Source: Chitinophaga pinensis
Lineage (GTDB): Bacteria; Bacteroidota; Bacteroidia; SXHM01
NCBI GenBank assembly: GCA_945870105.1
Contig: CAMBRL010000021.1
Span: 1 to 33,464 of the forward strand
Direction: 5' to 3'
DNA: 33,464 nt
A program made the translations under genes and the position numbers. Below, one piece after another: positions 8,591 through 17,905 of this stretch. The notes under the pieces were generated by a model. The model saw nothing but the letters and a program-made list of their open reading frames with translations. It was not told the DNA's origin and made no database searches. Position 1 is the first letter of the stretch; each line of letters opens with the position of its first letter.

Positions 8591-9457
8591 ATGTTTCCCG
8601 AAACAAAAAATATCCCGCTCCAAAAAATTGAAGCTGCTTTTTTGAAAGAAAAAGAAATCAGTCTTTATGTGTTAAGACTTGATTTAGTTCACCCTCATAT
8701 CAGCGGCAACAAGTGGTTTAAACTGAGATACAATCTGGAAGAAGCACGAAAACAAGGGAAGAAAACGCTCGTAACTTTTGGCGGAGCCTATTCCAATCAC
8801 ATTATTGCAACAGCAGCAGCCGGAAAAGAATTTGGTTTTAAAACGATAGGAATAATCAGAGGAGAGGAATTAAATGAAAATGATAACTCCGTTTTGCAGT
8901 TTGCAAAATATTGTGGGATGGAATTGCGGTTTGTGTCAAGAGAAGAATATCGTAAAAAGGAGTTCAATATTAAGGATGAATATTATCTGATTCCAGAAGG
9001 CGGAACAAATGATTTGGCAGTAAAGGGATGCTCTGAAATTATTTCATTGATTGATATTCCGTTTGATTATATCTCTTGCGCAGTTGGCACAGGCGGAACC
9101 ATTGCAGGAATTATTTCATCGTTGAATGAGAATCAAAAAGCAATTGGTTTTCCGGTTTTGAAAGGAGGGGAGTTTTTGACAAATGAAATTGAAAAGTTAG
9201 TGCCATCAAAAACAAATTTTGAATTACAAACGGAATATCATTTCGGAGGCTATGCAAAAAAGAATGAAGAACTTCTCAACTTTATTTTTGATTTTAAATC
9301 AAACCACAATAATCAACTTGATTTTGTTTACACCGGAAAAATGATGTTCGGAATTTTTGACTTGATTAAGAAAAATTATTTCCCTAAAGATGCAACTATT
9401 GTTGCTGTGCACACAGGCGGTTTATTTCAGTTCGCAGATAGCGAGCCAGGCCATTAA
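8591..9457 (+). CDS. PLP-dependent 1-aminocyclopropane-1-carboxylate deaminase / D-cysteine desulfhydrase family protein
   Basis: YVLRLDLVHPHISGNKWFKLRYNLEEARKQGKKTLVTFGGAYSNHIIATAAAGKEFGFKTIGIIRGEE; AVGTGGTIAGI glycine loop. Confidence 0.9.
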   Translation: MFPETKNIPLQKIEAAFLKEKEISLYVLRLDLVHPHISGNKWFKLRYNLEEARKQGKKTLVTFGGAYSNHIIATAAAGKEFGFKTIGIIRGEELNENDNSVLQFAKYCGMELRFVSREEYRKKEFNIKDEYYLIPEGGTNDLAVKGCSEIISLIDIPFDYISCAVGTGGTIAGIISSLNENQKAIGFPVLKGGEFLTNEIEKLVPSKTNFELQTEYHFGGYAKKNEELLNFIFDFKSNHNNQLDFVYTGKMMFGIFDLIKKNYFPKDATIVAVHTGGLFQFADSEPGH

Positions 9458-10612
9458 ACCCATTCCTGTTTTCAGCGCTTCTTCATCAATATCAAATGTT
9501 GAAGTATGCACTCCGCTGGTGATACCTAGTTTTTTATTTCCTGTTCCGAGGCGGTAGAAACAAGCAGGAATGTGTTGCGAATAAAAAGCAAAATCTTCTG
9601 CGGTCATTCGCAAGTCAAGCAATTCTACATTTTCTTCTCCTAAAAATTCTTTTGCGTTTGCAATTGCATTTTTGGTCAGCGTTTCGTCATTCACTAAAAA
9701 AGGATAGCCCTTCATAATGTTGAATTCTCCACTTCCTCCGTTTTCCACAAAAACTTTTGCAGCAATATCTTTCATTTTTTCGTGTGCCTCTTCCCGCCAT
9801 TTCTCGTCCATCGTGCGAAAAGTTCCTTCAATCTTCACTTCATCAGGAATTACATTGGTAGCACCCATTCCTGTGATTTTACCAAAAGCAAGAACAGTTG
9901 GAATATTAGGAATGGTTCGAGTTTTCTCATCCATGAATTCAGATTGTAGCGCAACCAAAACTTTTGAAGCAATCAGTAATGGATTAACATAATTTGCAGG
10001 CATGGCCGCGTGCCCGCCTTTGCCTTTAACGGTGATGTAAATTTCATCTGTGGATGCCATATACATTCCCGGACGGAAACCCACTTTACCTGTTTCCATA
10101 CTTGGAAAAACATGCTGTGCAAAAATGCTTTCCGGTTTTGGATTCTGAAGCACACCCGAATTAATCATAAGTGATGCGCCACCCGGAAGTTTTTCTTCTC
10201 CCGGTTGAAAAATAAGCTTCACCGTTCCTTCAAATTCGTTCTTCAATTCGTTCAGGATTTTTGCAGCGCCCAGTAATGAAGAGGTATGCACATCATGTCC
10301 GCAGGCATGCATCACGCCAATGTTCTTAGAAATGTATTCTTTGTTATTTTCTTCTTTTATAGGCAATGCATCTAAATCTGCACGCAGCGCAATTGTTTTT
10401 TTTGTAGAATTTTTTCCTTCAATCAGTGCAACAATTCCCGTTTTTACAATTCCGTTTTTATAAGGAATCCCCCATTCATCTAATTTGGAACAGACAAAAG
10501 CAGAGGTGTTGTATTCTTCAAAAGATAACTCAGGGTTGGCGTGCAAGTGTCTGCGAAGCGCGACAACTTCACTGAAATATTTATCGGAAAGTGATTTAAT
10601 TTTTTCTTTCAC
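9422..10612 (-). CDS. M20 family amidohydrolase (N-acyl-amino acid / hippurate hydrolase-like)
   Basis: LRADLDALPIKEENN, GVMHACGHDVHTSSLLGAAKIL, IFQPGEEKLPGGASLMI, FGKITGMGATNVIPDEVKIEGTFR. Confidence 0.93.
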   Translation of the reverse strand: MKEKIKSLSDKYFSEVVALRRHLHANPELSFEEYNTSAFVCSKLDEWGIPYKNGIVKTGIVALIEGKNSTKKTIALRADLDALPIKEENNKEYISKNIGVMHACGHDVHTSSLLGAAKILNELKNEFEGTVKLIFQPGEEKLPGGASLMINSGVLQNPKPESIFAQHVFPSMETGKVGFRPGMYMASTDEIYITVKGKGGHAAMPANYVNPLLIASKVLVALQSEFMDEKTRTIPNIPTVLAFGKITGMGATNVIPDEVKIEGTFRTMDEKWREEAHEKMKDIAAKVFVENGGSGEFNIMKGYPFLVNDETLTKNAIANAKEFLGEENVELLDLRMTAEDFAFYSQHIPACFYRLGTGNKKLGITSGVHTSTFDIDEEALKTGMGLMAWLAICELK

Positions 10613-10616
10613 CGGA

Positions 10617-11024
10617 TTATTTTCCGAACAAAAATTTCAATGCAACAAGAATCATAAAAACTGCAAAAACCTTTTTTACAATATTTTGGTCGATACCAAT
10701 TGCAATTTTTGAACCTAGAAAGGCCCCCAAAATAAATGCAATGCCTATTACAAACGCTGCATGAAAGCTGATGTGTCCGGCTTTGTAATAATTCATCACC
10801 GCTAACACTCCAACGGGTAGCATCAGAAGTGCCAGACTTGTTCCCTGTGCAGTATGTTGCGAAAATCCGAGAAATATAATCAAGCCCGGAACAATAATTA
10901 TTCCTCCACCAACACCTACAAATCCACTAAGTAAACCGGCACACAAGCCGATTGTAAGCAATATCAGAACAGTATTTACGTCCATAGTTTTGAATGATAA
11001 ATTTTTTTCGTTCAGTTTTTTCAT
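10617..11024 (-). CDS. TauE/SafE family membrane protein, half-length (alternative start 10985)
   Basis: ILLTIGLCAGLLSGFVGVGGGIIIVPGLIIFLGFSQHTAQGTSLALLML signature; only 122-135 aa. Confidence 0.82.
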   Translation of the reverse strand: MKKLNEKNLSFKTMDVNTVLILLTIGLCAGLLSGFVGVGGGIIIVPGLIIFLGFSQHTAQGTSLALLMLPVGVLAVMNYYKAGHISFHAAFVIGIAFILGAFLGSKIAIGIDQNIVKKVFAVFMILVALKFLFGK

Positions 11025-11025
11025 C

Positions 11026-14000
11026 TTAAAAATCCAAGCTCAGTGAAACATATAATAACGGTTTCAATACTCTGCCATCTTCTATTCCCCAGGCATAATC
11101 TGCGCGGATAAAATAGCCGAGAATTCGGCTGCGCACTCCAAATCCATAACCGCCAACAATGGGCTCTTTACTGTTTTTAATTTTGATGGTAATGTTTCCT
11201 GATTGAATGGTTTGTGTGTTCAAAAAATTGTCTTCAGAATACGGAGAAGGACCAGTCCATGCAGTTCCAATATCGCCAAAAGCAACCACCTGAAAATTGG
11301 TAAGAAAATCAGATTTTAACGGGCGGTTCATAATGTATTTGAAAAGCGGAACTCTCAACTCACTGTTGAATAAAGCAAAGCTGTTTCCATTTCTCGCATT
11401 CTGATAAAAACCGCGCATATTGGTGGCTACAGTCTGGTATTGATAATTCTGCGTGTAATCAATAGCTGTTGAGTTATCAAATTTTGGAACAAACCAGTTG
11501 TCAACTCCCCCAAGGTAGTAAATCAGTTTCTCCGTTCCGAAAGAAGTGCTTGCTGCAAAACGGTTTGCCCAAATCAAATCACGATGAATTTTTTTATAAT
11601 GGCGAATATCCAGTCCTATTACAAAAAAGCGCGCAGCTTTCTTATCAACATGCTGATAATATTCTCCAAAAATTTTGTAGCGCCAGCCGTTGTATAAATT
11701 CAATCCGCGGTTTACGGTGTTATCAAAAACATATTCCATTTTCAAACCACCCAAATAATTATTACGGTTTTTCTCTTGCAGATTGCTAAGATCTGTGCTA
11801 AGGTTTACTTCCTGGTCTGTCCGTCCAATTAGGCTTCCGCGCAATGAAGCCACTTCGCTAAAAGGATATTTAAGAGAATAAGTGAGCGTGTGGGTGTGAA
11901 CTTTGATTGCTGATACTTCCACAATATTTAAAAAGCTCTGACGGTGAAAAACAACCTGCTGGTCAACACGGTGTTTAAAATTCTGGTAGCTCAAAAAATA
12001 CTCGTTGCTGTTCAGATTTCCTGCAAAGCGGAAGCCGCCAACAATTTTATAATCTTCCATCACATCACTAATTCCGATTTTGAAAAGTCCATTGATGCCA
12101 GGGTTGAAAAACACTGCGCCACCACCCGTAAATTTCTGATAAGATGAATTAATGAAGTTGTTGTTAAGCTGCGTAACAACATAATCTGTGTAAAATGCCA
12201 CATCGTAATTTCTCAATTTAGGAAGTGTGAATTCTTTTTCTTTGTCTGGCAAAACCTCTTTCCCGTTTTCGAACTGTCGCACTTTTGTTTCCCCATTTGC
12301 GGCAATGTTTGTTTCGGTTTGTCTTACCTGTTTATCTTGTTTGTCGTTACGATTTTCGCCTTCAAACGTGTAGTTGTTGATGTCAATTTTCCCGGGAGGT
12401 GTTGCTTGTTCTTCTTGCTTTGGAACAGAAATCAGGGCATTTCTCGATCGTGGAATTCCATTGGCAGCATTGACATTTTCTTCTTCCTGTTTGTTTGATT
12501 TTTGTTCGGTGCGGAATTGAGAATCCTTCAGCTCAATGTTTTTATTTGCACTTTCTGCAAGCACCGAACGCTGATACATGTAATACTTCCCTTCGTTGAA
12601 AATTATCTCTGAAACTTTACCTGATTTTGGCTGAACATCTTGTTGGATAATGTTGCGAGGATAGTTTGTTACAGGAAATGAGGTTGCGATATAACTATAG
12701 TGGGCGATGGTGTCCACATAGCTTATAATGCTGTCCATTTTTGCCAGAAAACGGTTATTCACACCATTTGCATCGCTGAGGTAAGCAATGTGTGCGCTAT
12801 CAAATTGAGCTGGCTGAGTTTCATTGATATTTGCAGTATGCGTAATGCGCTTTAAAAGCTGTGATTTGGTTTTGTAGTTGTAAACGTAAATATCTGTTGA
12901 AGCATCTTTTGGCAACATGCTGCTTTCATTCAGTTTAATAGTATCGTTATTTCTGTTGGAAGCAAAAACAACTTCGCGTGATTTATTGATGAAGCGAGGA
13001 TTCAAATCATCCCAGACATCTTTCGTTACCTGATGATAAGTATTAGCAGCAAGGTTGTAAACAAAAATATCACTTTGCCCGAACTGCACGGCTGACATGG
13101 CTAATTCTTTTCCGTCATCGGAATAAGAGAAGTCAAGTATTTTTTCAAAGTTGAAAAGCGGACGTTTGGTTTTTTTCTTCGTTTGAAGATTATAAAGCGT
13201 GAGCATAATTTTTCCACGGTGTTCCGTAATCATCGAGAATAATTGTGATGAAGGATGCCATGCCAAAAGTGGAATTGAATAATCTGTTTTCTGTTCCAGC
13301 TTATGCCCGATGCGGATAATTTTCTTCTTTTTTCCGGTCTGAGTATTCTGCATCCACACACGGTATTTCCCCCATTCGTTTCCTGCAAAAATATTGTAGC
13401 GCCCGTCAGGGCTTGCTTTCAATTGTGAGTACACCATATTTGGCTTGGACTTCTTCAATAAAGGATCTTCTTTAGGCAGAGAAAGATTCTTGCTTCGTTC
13501 GTAATATAATTTATCATAATAGGCAACCCATTCATACGTTAGATTTTTCAGTGAAACGCCCAATACAAAAAGAAAACCGCTGTCAATATTTCGGCTTATT
13601 TTAGTCATGTAGAGAATGTTGGAGATTACTTGTTTGCCATACGTTTCGGAAACATAGCGCCAGATAGAATGCCCCGCGTAACGAGCATCATCACCTGTAA
13701 GACGATTGAATTTCTCATATTTCTTGCTAAGAATTCCGTCTTTTACATGGTTCTCAATTTCTGCATCCCAATCGTTTGACATGTAGGAAATCAAACCTTG
13801 TGTGTACCACTCAGGAAGGTTGAGCAGCGTTGAATTGCGCACCACATCTTTGATGTTCCCGCCATACATCATCTGGTCAAGCATCACTTTGGTAATACCG
13901 GCTTTTATTTGTCGTTCAAGATCGCGGTGGTCGCCATTGAAATACAGCACCACTTTGGTTCCTACAATAAAAGTTACTCCACCAACATTATACTGTTGAT

Positions 14001-14352
14001 CCGTTTCTAATCCGATATTGCTTTCTTTTAAATCAGAAAACTTGTTGAAGATGATGAACTGAATTCTGTCGTCAAGTGTGTAATCAAAAACCTTTTCAAT
14101 CTCACCGATTTGTTTGGTGGCGTAGCGAGCGGTGTAATTGCTCAGTTCTTTTCCGCCTAAATAAAAGTAAGTATCAAACTTTTCAAAACGGTAAAAAGAC
14201 CAAAAGCGGTCTTTCATATTTTTGTATTGCACACGGTTTTTGCCGAAGGGCATTTGCAAGCCGTTATAGAATTGAGCGTCAGCAATTCCTGCAACCAGAA
14301 CCAAACAACAAATAATACTAAATCTGAAACCTCGCATCAACACAATTTTCAA
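11026..14352 (-). CDS. Large secreted protein: peptidase-MA-like N-terminus, TolB-like beta-propeller, C-terminal outer membrane beta-barrel (BamA/Omp85-like)
   Basis: Signal peptide, LPEWYTQGLISYMSNDW segment, propeller repeats (SPDGRYNIFAGNEWGKYRVWMQN; YSDDGKELAMSAVQFGQSDIFVYN; DIYVYNYKT), C-terminal RADYAWGIEDGRVLKPLLYVSLSLDF. Confidence 0.75.
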   Translation of the reverse strand: MKIVLMRGFRFSIICCLVLVAGIADAQFYNGLQMPFGKNRVQYKNMKDRFWSFYRFEKFDTYFYLGGKELSNYTARYATKQIGEIEKVFDYTLDDRIQFIIFNKFSDLKESNIGLETDQQYNVGGVTFIVGTKVVLYFNGDHRDLERQIKAGITKVMLDQMMYGGNIKDVVRNSTLLNLPEWYTQGLISYMSNDWDAEIENHVKDGILSKKYEKFNRLTGDDARYAGHSIWRYVSETYGKQVISNILYMTKISRNIDSGFLFVLGVSLKNLTYEWVAYYDKLYYERSKNLSLPKEDPLLKKSKPNMVYSQLKASPDGRYNIFAGNEWGKYRVWMQNTQTGKKKKIIRIGHKLEQKTDYSIPLLAWHPSSQLFSMITEHRGKIMLTLYNLQTKKKTKRPLFNFEKILDFSYSDDGKELAMSAVQFGQSDIFVYNLAANTYHQVTKDVWDDLNPRFINKSREVVFASNRNNDTIKLNESSMLPKDASTDIYVYNYKTKSQLLKRITHTANINETQPAQFDSAHIAYLSDANGVNNRFLAKMDSIISYVDTIAHYSYIATSFPVTNYPRNIIQQDVQPKSGKVSEIIFNEGKYYMYQRSVLAESANKNIELKDSQFRTEQKSNKQEEENVNAANGIPRSRNALISVPKQEEQATPPGKIDINNYTFEGENRNDKQDKQVRQTETNIAANGETKVRQFENGKEVLPDKEKEFTLPKLRNYDVAFYTDYVVTQLNNNFINSSYQKFTGGGAVFFNPGINGLFKIGISDVMEDYKIVGGFRFAGNLNSNEYFLSYQNFKHRVDQQVVFHRQSFLNIVEVSAIKVHTHTLTYSLKYPFSEVASLRGSLIGRTDQEVNLSTDLSNLQEKNRNNYLGGLKMEYVFDNTVNRGLNLYNGWRYKIFGEYYQHVDKKAARFFVIGLDIRHYKKIHRDLIWANRFAASTSFGTEKLIYYLGGVDNWFVPKFDNSTAIDYTQNYQYQTVATNMRGFYQNARNGNSFALFNSELRVPLFKYIMNRPLKSDFLTNFQVVAFGDIGTAWTGPSPYSEDNFLNTQTIQSGNITIKIKNSKEPIVGGYGFGVRSRILGYFIRADYAWGIEDGRVLKPLLYVSLSLDF

Positions 14353-14396
14353 AAAAGAAATTAAAGGTAATACTTTATGAGGAAATAATCATTGAA

Positions 14397-14454
14397 CGTC
14401 ACCCTGAATTTATTTCAGGGTCTTGAGAGATGCTGAAACAAGTTCAGCATGACG
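14397..14454. repeat. REP-like double hairpin CGTCACCCTGAATTTATTTCAGGGT...TGCTGAAACAAGTTCAGCATGACG
   Basis: Two adjacent hairpins (ACCCTGAAttTATTTCAGGGT; TGCTGAAaCAAGTTCAGCA) bounded by CGTCA/TGACG ends. Lies in the intergenic gap. Confidence 0.7.
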
Positions 14455-14458
14455 AAAT

Positions 14459-14821
14459 TTACATCACCGGATAAAACGCATCTTCAATATGTCTTACCGT
14501 ATTTTGATATTGATTTTTTACAATCGAAATAATATCAAATCGAACATCCACATCTAGGTTCTTATGAACCACATACGCATTTGCAGCTTTTATAAGGTTT
14601 TGCTGCTGTTTTTTTGAAACAAATTCTTCGGGTTCGCCCATGCTGGAATAGCTTCGGGTTTTTACTTCAGCCACAACCAACAATTTTTCTTTTTTCGCAA
14701 CAATATCCATCTCGTGCCCGCCAAAGCGAATATTCCTGCCAAGAATTTCAAAGCCCTTGCTTTTCAGCAGTTTTTCAGCTTCATCTTCGCCCTGTTTCCC
14801 GAATTCGTGATTTTCTGCCAT
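14459..14821 (-). CDS. YraN/UPF0102 family predicted endonuclease
   Basis: GKQGEDEAEKLLKSKGFEILGRNIRFGGHEMDIVAKKEKLLVVAEVKTRS. Confidence 0.95.
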   Translation of the reverse strand: MAENHEFGKQGEDEAEKLLKSKGFEILGRNIRFGGHEMDIVAKKEKLLVVAEVKTRSYSSMGEPEEFVSKKQQQNLIKAANAYVVHKNLDVDVRFDIISIVKNQYQNTVRHIEDAFYPVM

Positions 14822-14861
14822 GAAACAAAAATAGAAATTTATAAGGCTTACTGCATTTGCT

Positions 14862-14869
14862 TACTTTTG
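14862..14869 (+). promoter_or_regulatory. Candidate -7 element TACTTTTG upstream of gpmI
   Basis: TAnnTTTG match 18 nt before the ATG at 14887. Confidence 0.35.
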
Positions 14870-14886
14870 CAAACCTAATTAAAACC

Positions 14887-16413
14887 ATGCCTGCAAAAAA
14901 GAAACTCGCCCTCCTGATTTTAGATGGTTGGGGTAAAGGCGACCACTCAAAAGCTGACGCTATCTGGAATGCCAAAACTCCGTTTGTTGACGGCATGATG
15001 AAAAAATATCCCAACAGCGAACTCAAAACTTCGGCTGAAGATGTTGGTTTGCCTGCGGGACAAATGGGGAATTCTGAAGTTGGCCACTTGAACATTGGAG
15101 CTGGGCGTGTTGTTTACCAGGATCTTGTGCGAATCAATAAAGCTATTGAAGATGGAAGTCTAGCAAAAAATAAAGTGCTGAAAGAGGCATTTGATTATGC
15201 TAAGAAAAATGGGAAAGATTTGCATTTAATGGGTTTGGTTTCTGATGGAGGAGTTCACTCATTACAAGAACATTTGCATGCACTTTGCGAACTGGGAAAG
15301 AAAAAAGGTTTGAAAAATGTATTTATCCATGTCTTTACCGATGGTCGCGATACCGACCCGAAAAGTGGTTTAAAGTTTATTGAGAACTTAGAAAAAGTTT
15401 GTAAAAAAACAGGAGTAAAAATCGCAACTGTTGTTGGTCGCTACTACGCAATGGATCGCGACAAGCGCTGGGAACGCGTAAAATGGGCTTATGATTTAAT
15501 GGTGCAAGGGAAAGGTCGTCCGGCAAAAAATGCGGTGGAAGGAATAAAACGTTCTTACAAAGAAGGCGACACCGATGAATTCATAAAACCGATTCTTATC
15601 ATCAACGAAAAGTTTGAGCCTGTCGGACAAATAAAAAATGGTGATGCGGTTATCTGTTTCAATTTCCGCACTGACCGTTGCCGCGAGATTACCTTAGCGC
15701 TAACACAAAAAGATTTTCCGGAACAGGAAATGGAGAAAATAGATTTGCATTATGTAACCATGGCCCGGTATGACGATACGTTCAAAAATGTTCATGTTAT
15801 TTTTGAAAAGGATAATCTGATAAATACATTGGGCGAAGTTTTATCCAAAGTCGGGAAAACACAACTGCGCATTGCCGAAACGGAAAAATATCCTCATGTT
15901 ACGTTCTTTTTTTCGGGTGGAAGGGAAAAACCTTTTGAAGGCGAAAAACACATTATGATTCCTTCGCCAAAAGTTGCCACTTATGATTTGCAACCCGAAA
16001 TGAGCGCCAAAGAAGTTGCCAAAGCAGTAGTGGATGAAATCAATAAAACTACACCTGATTTTATTTGTCTGAACTTTGCAAATGCTGATATGGTAGGTCA
16101 TACAGGAGATTATAAAGCAATTTTAAAAGCGGTGGAAACAGTTGATAGCTGCACCAAAAAAGTGGTGGAAGCCGGATTGAAAAAAGATTATTCCTTTATA
16201 ATTATTGCCGACCATGGCAATGCCGATTTTGCTGTAAATGCAGACGGAACGCCCAATACAGCGCATACAACCAATCCTGTCCCCTGCATCTTTATTTCAA
16301 AAGGTGTAAAAAAAGTAAAGAACGGAAGACTTGCCGATATTGCTCCTACTATTCTTGAACTGATGGGAGTGAAGCAGCCGAAGGAGATGACGGGGAATAT
16401 TCTTGTTTCGTAA
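14887..16413 (+). CDS. gpmI: 2,3-bisphosphoglycerate-independent phosphoglycerate mutase
   Basis: LLILDGWGKGDHSKADAIWNAKTPFVDGM, QMGNSEVGHLNIGAGRVVYQDLVRI, HVFTDGRDTDPKSG, GRYYAMDRDKRWERV, NFANADMVGHTGD, IADHGNAD. Confidence 0.98.
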   Translation: MPAKKKLALLILDGWGKGDHSKADAIWNAKTPFVDGMMKKYPNSELKTSAEDVGLPAGQMGNSEVGHLNIGAGRVVYQDLVRINKAIEDGSLAKNKVLKEAFDYAKKNGKDLHLMGLVSDGGVHSLQEHLHALCELGKKKGLKNVFIHVFTDGRDTDPKSGLKFIENLEKVCKKTGVKIATVVGRYYAMDRDKRWERVKWAYDLMVQGKGRPAKNAVEGIKRSYKEGDTDEFIKPILIINEKFEPVGQIKNGDAVICFNFRTDRCREITLALTQKDFPEQEMEKIDLHYVTMARYDDTFKNVHVIFEKDNLINTLGEVLSKVGKTQLRIAETEKYPHVTFFFSGGREKPFEGEKHIMIPSPKVATYDLQPEMSAKEVAKAVVDEINKTTPDFICLNFANADMVGHTGDYKAILKAVETVDSCTKKVVEAGLKKDYSFIIIADHGNADFAVNADGTPNTAHTTNPVPCIFISKGVKKVKNGRLADIAPTILELMGVKQPKEMTGNILVS

Positions 16414-16419
16414 TCTCCG

Positions 16420-16839
16420 ATGGTTGTAAAAGAAATCTCCACCCTTGAAGAAATGCTTGCAAAGCTTCCGCTCGTGCAGCAGCTTTATCCGGATATGACC
16501 AAAGAGAAGTATGAAGAAATGTTGCGCGATATGATTCCCAATAATTATTCGCAGGTATTGGTTTTTGATGGAGATAAATGTGTGGGCTTATCGGGAATAT
16601 GGTTTAATACCAAGCTGTGGACGGGTAAATATCTTGAACTGGATAATGTGGTTACAGATAAAAACCACCGCTCAAAAGGACTAGGAAAACTAATCAATGA
16701 ATTTGCAGCAGAAAAAGCAAAACAGTTGGGTTGTAAGTTTATTGTTTTAGATGCTTTTGCTGATAATCGTGATGCACATCGTTTTTATTTCCGTGACGGG
16801 TACGTTATTCGTGGCTTCCACTTTTTGAAATCATTATAA
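16420..16839 (+). CDS. GNAT family N-acetyltransferase
   Basis: LELDNVVTDKNHRSKGLGKLINEFAAEKAKQLGCKFIVLDAFADNRDAHRFYFRDGYVIRGFHF. Confidence 0.92.
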   Translation: MVVKEISTLEEMLAKLPLVQQLYPDMTKEKYEEMLRDMIPNNYSQVLVFDGDKCVGLSGIWFNTKLWTGKYLELDNVVTDKNHRSKGLGKLINEFAAEKAKQLGCKFIVLDAFADNRDAHRFYFRDGYVIRGFHFLKSL

Positions 16840-16870
16840 AGAAACACTTCGCTCAGTTCTGTGTGACATT

Positions 16871-17902
16871 ATGAACAGCATCAGCAAAAAGAAAGACCAG
16901 ATAAAGATCAATGCTCAGTTGAGGAAATATTTGCGGCAATACGACCGCGAAAAAATATTGCCCATTGAGTATCACGATTTGCTGAACTACAAATTTGCAC
17001 ATCCCATCACCGACAAAAAAGGCAAGGATACACTTTGGGAAAGCGTTACCTACGAAAAAGAAAAAGCAGCGGAATTGGATGTGGCCCTCACTTCCATTTA
17101 CATGATGCTGAAAACGGAAGGTTCTTCTTCGCGATTAAAACACCTTACGGTTGAGCGCATTGATTATTGCACCTTCGGTAATTCCAATCCGTTTCGCATA
17201 CGAATTGTAAACCGCCTCAACGACAACTACGATTATTTTTATATCAAACAGGCTGATGCTTCACGGATTTATGGTTTGGAGTTGGAGCACATTCTTTCGC
17301 CTAACCGCATCAATTATTTTGTGGATCGCGAAACGCTGATTGAAGAACACATTGCCGGTATTCCTGGCGACCAGTTTATTGCCTCATGGATGGGTGATAA
17401 AAGGGTGAACAAAATCCGTTTGGCAAAAGAGTTTGTAAAATTTAACGAGCGTTGTTTTGTGCGTTTGTTGGGCGATATGCGCTCCTACAATTATGTGGTT
17501 GATATTACGCCCGACTTTGATGATGTGCAGTACCGCATCCGTGCCATTGACTTTGACCAGCAGAGTTATGAGGGCAAAAAGTCACTCTACCTGCCGCAGT
17601 TTTTTAAAGAGAATAATGCCATTGTTGAACTCTGTACCCAATTGCTTACGCATGAATCGTTTGAGCAATATAGGAATGAAGAGCGTTCACTTATTTCACG
17701 CAGGGTGCGCCTTTCGCGCTATCAGATAAAAGACCTGATGGATGTGATGATAAAGGACTCTGTTTCAACGGATGAAAAAACCGCTCATCTGAAAAATGAA
17801 TTGGCTGCGCATTATAAAAACGATGTGTTTCTAAAATGCCGAAGCATGGGAGAAATAGTAAAAAAGAGTTTGGTGATGCTGCTCAAAGACAGCAAGCAGT
17901 AG
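16871..17902 (+). CDS. Conserved hypothetical protein with a possible divergent kinase/phosphotransferase-like motif
   Basis: 343 aa ORF. Segment RLLGDMRSYNYVVDITPDFDDVQYRIRAIDFDQQSYEG resembles GDxxxxN...IDFD catalytic/metal-binding motifs. Confidence 0.6.
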   Translation: MNSISKKKDQIKINAQLRKYLRQYDREKILPIEYHDLLNYKFAHPITDKKGKDTLWESVTYEKEKAAELDVALTSIYMMLKTEGSSSRLKHLTVERIDYCTFGNSNPFRIRIVNRLNDNYDYFYIKQADASRIYGLELEHILSPNRINYFVDRETLIEEHIAGIPGDQFIASWMGDKRVNKIRLAKEFVKFNERCFVRLLGDMRSYNYVVDITPDFDDVQYRIRAIDFDQQSYEGKKSLYLPQFFKENNAIVELCTQLLTHESFEQYRNEERSLISRRVRLSRYQIKDLMDVMIKDSVSTDEKTAHLKNELAAHYKNDVFLKCRSMGEIVKKSLVMLLKDSKQ

Positions 17903-17905
17903 GTC

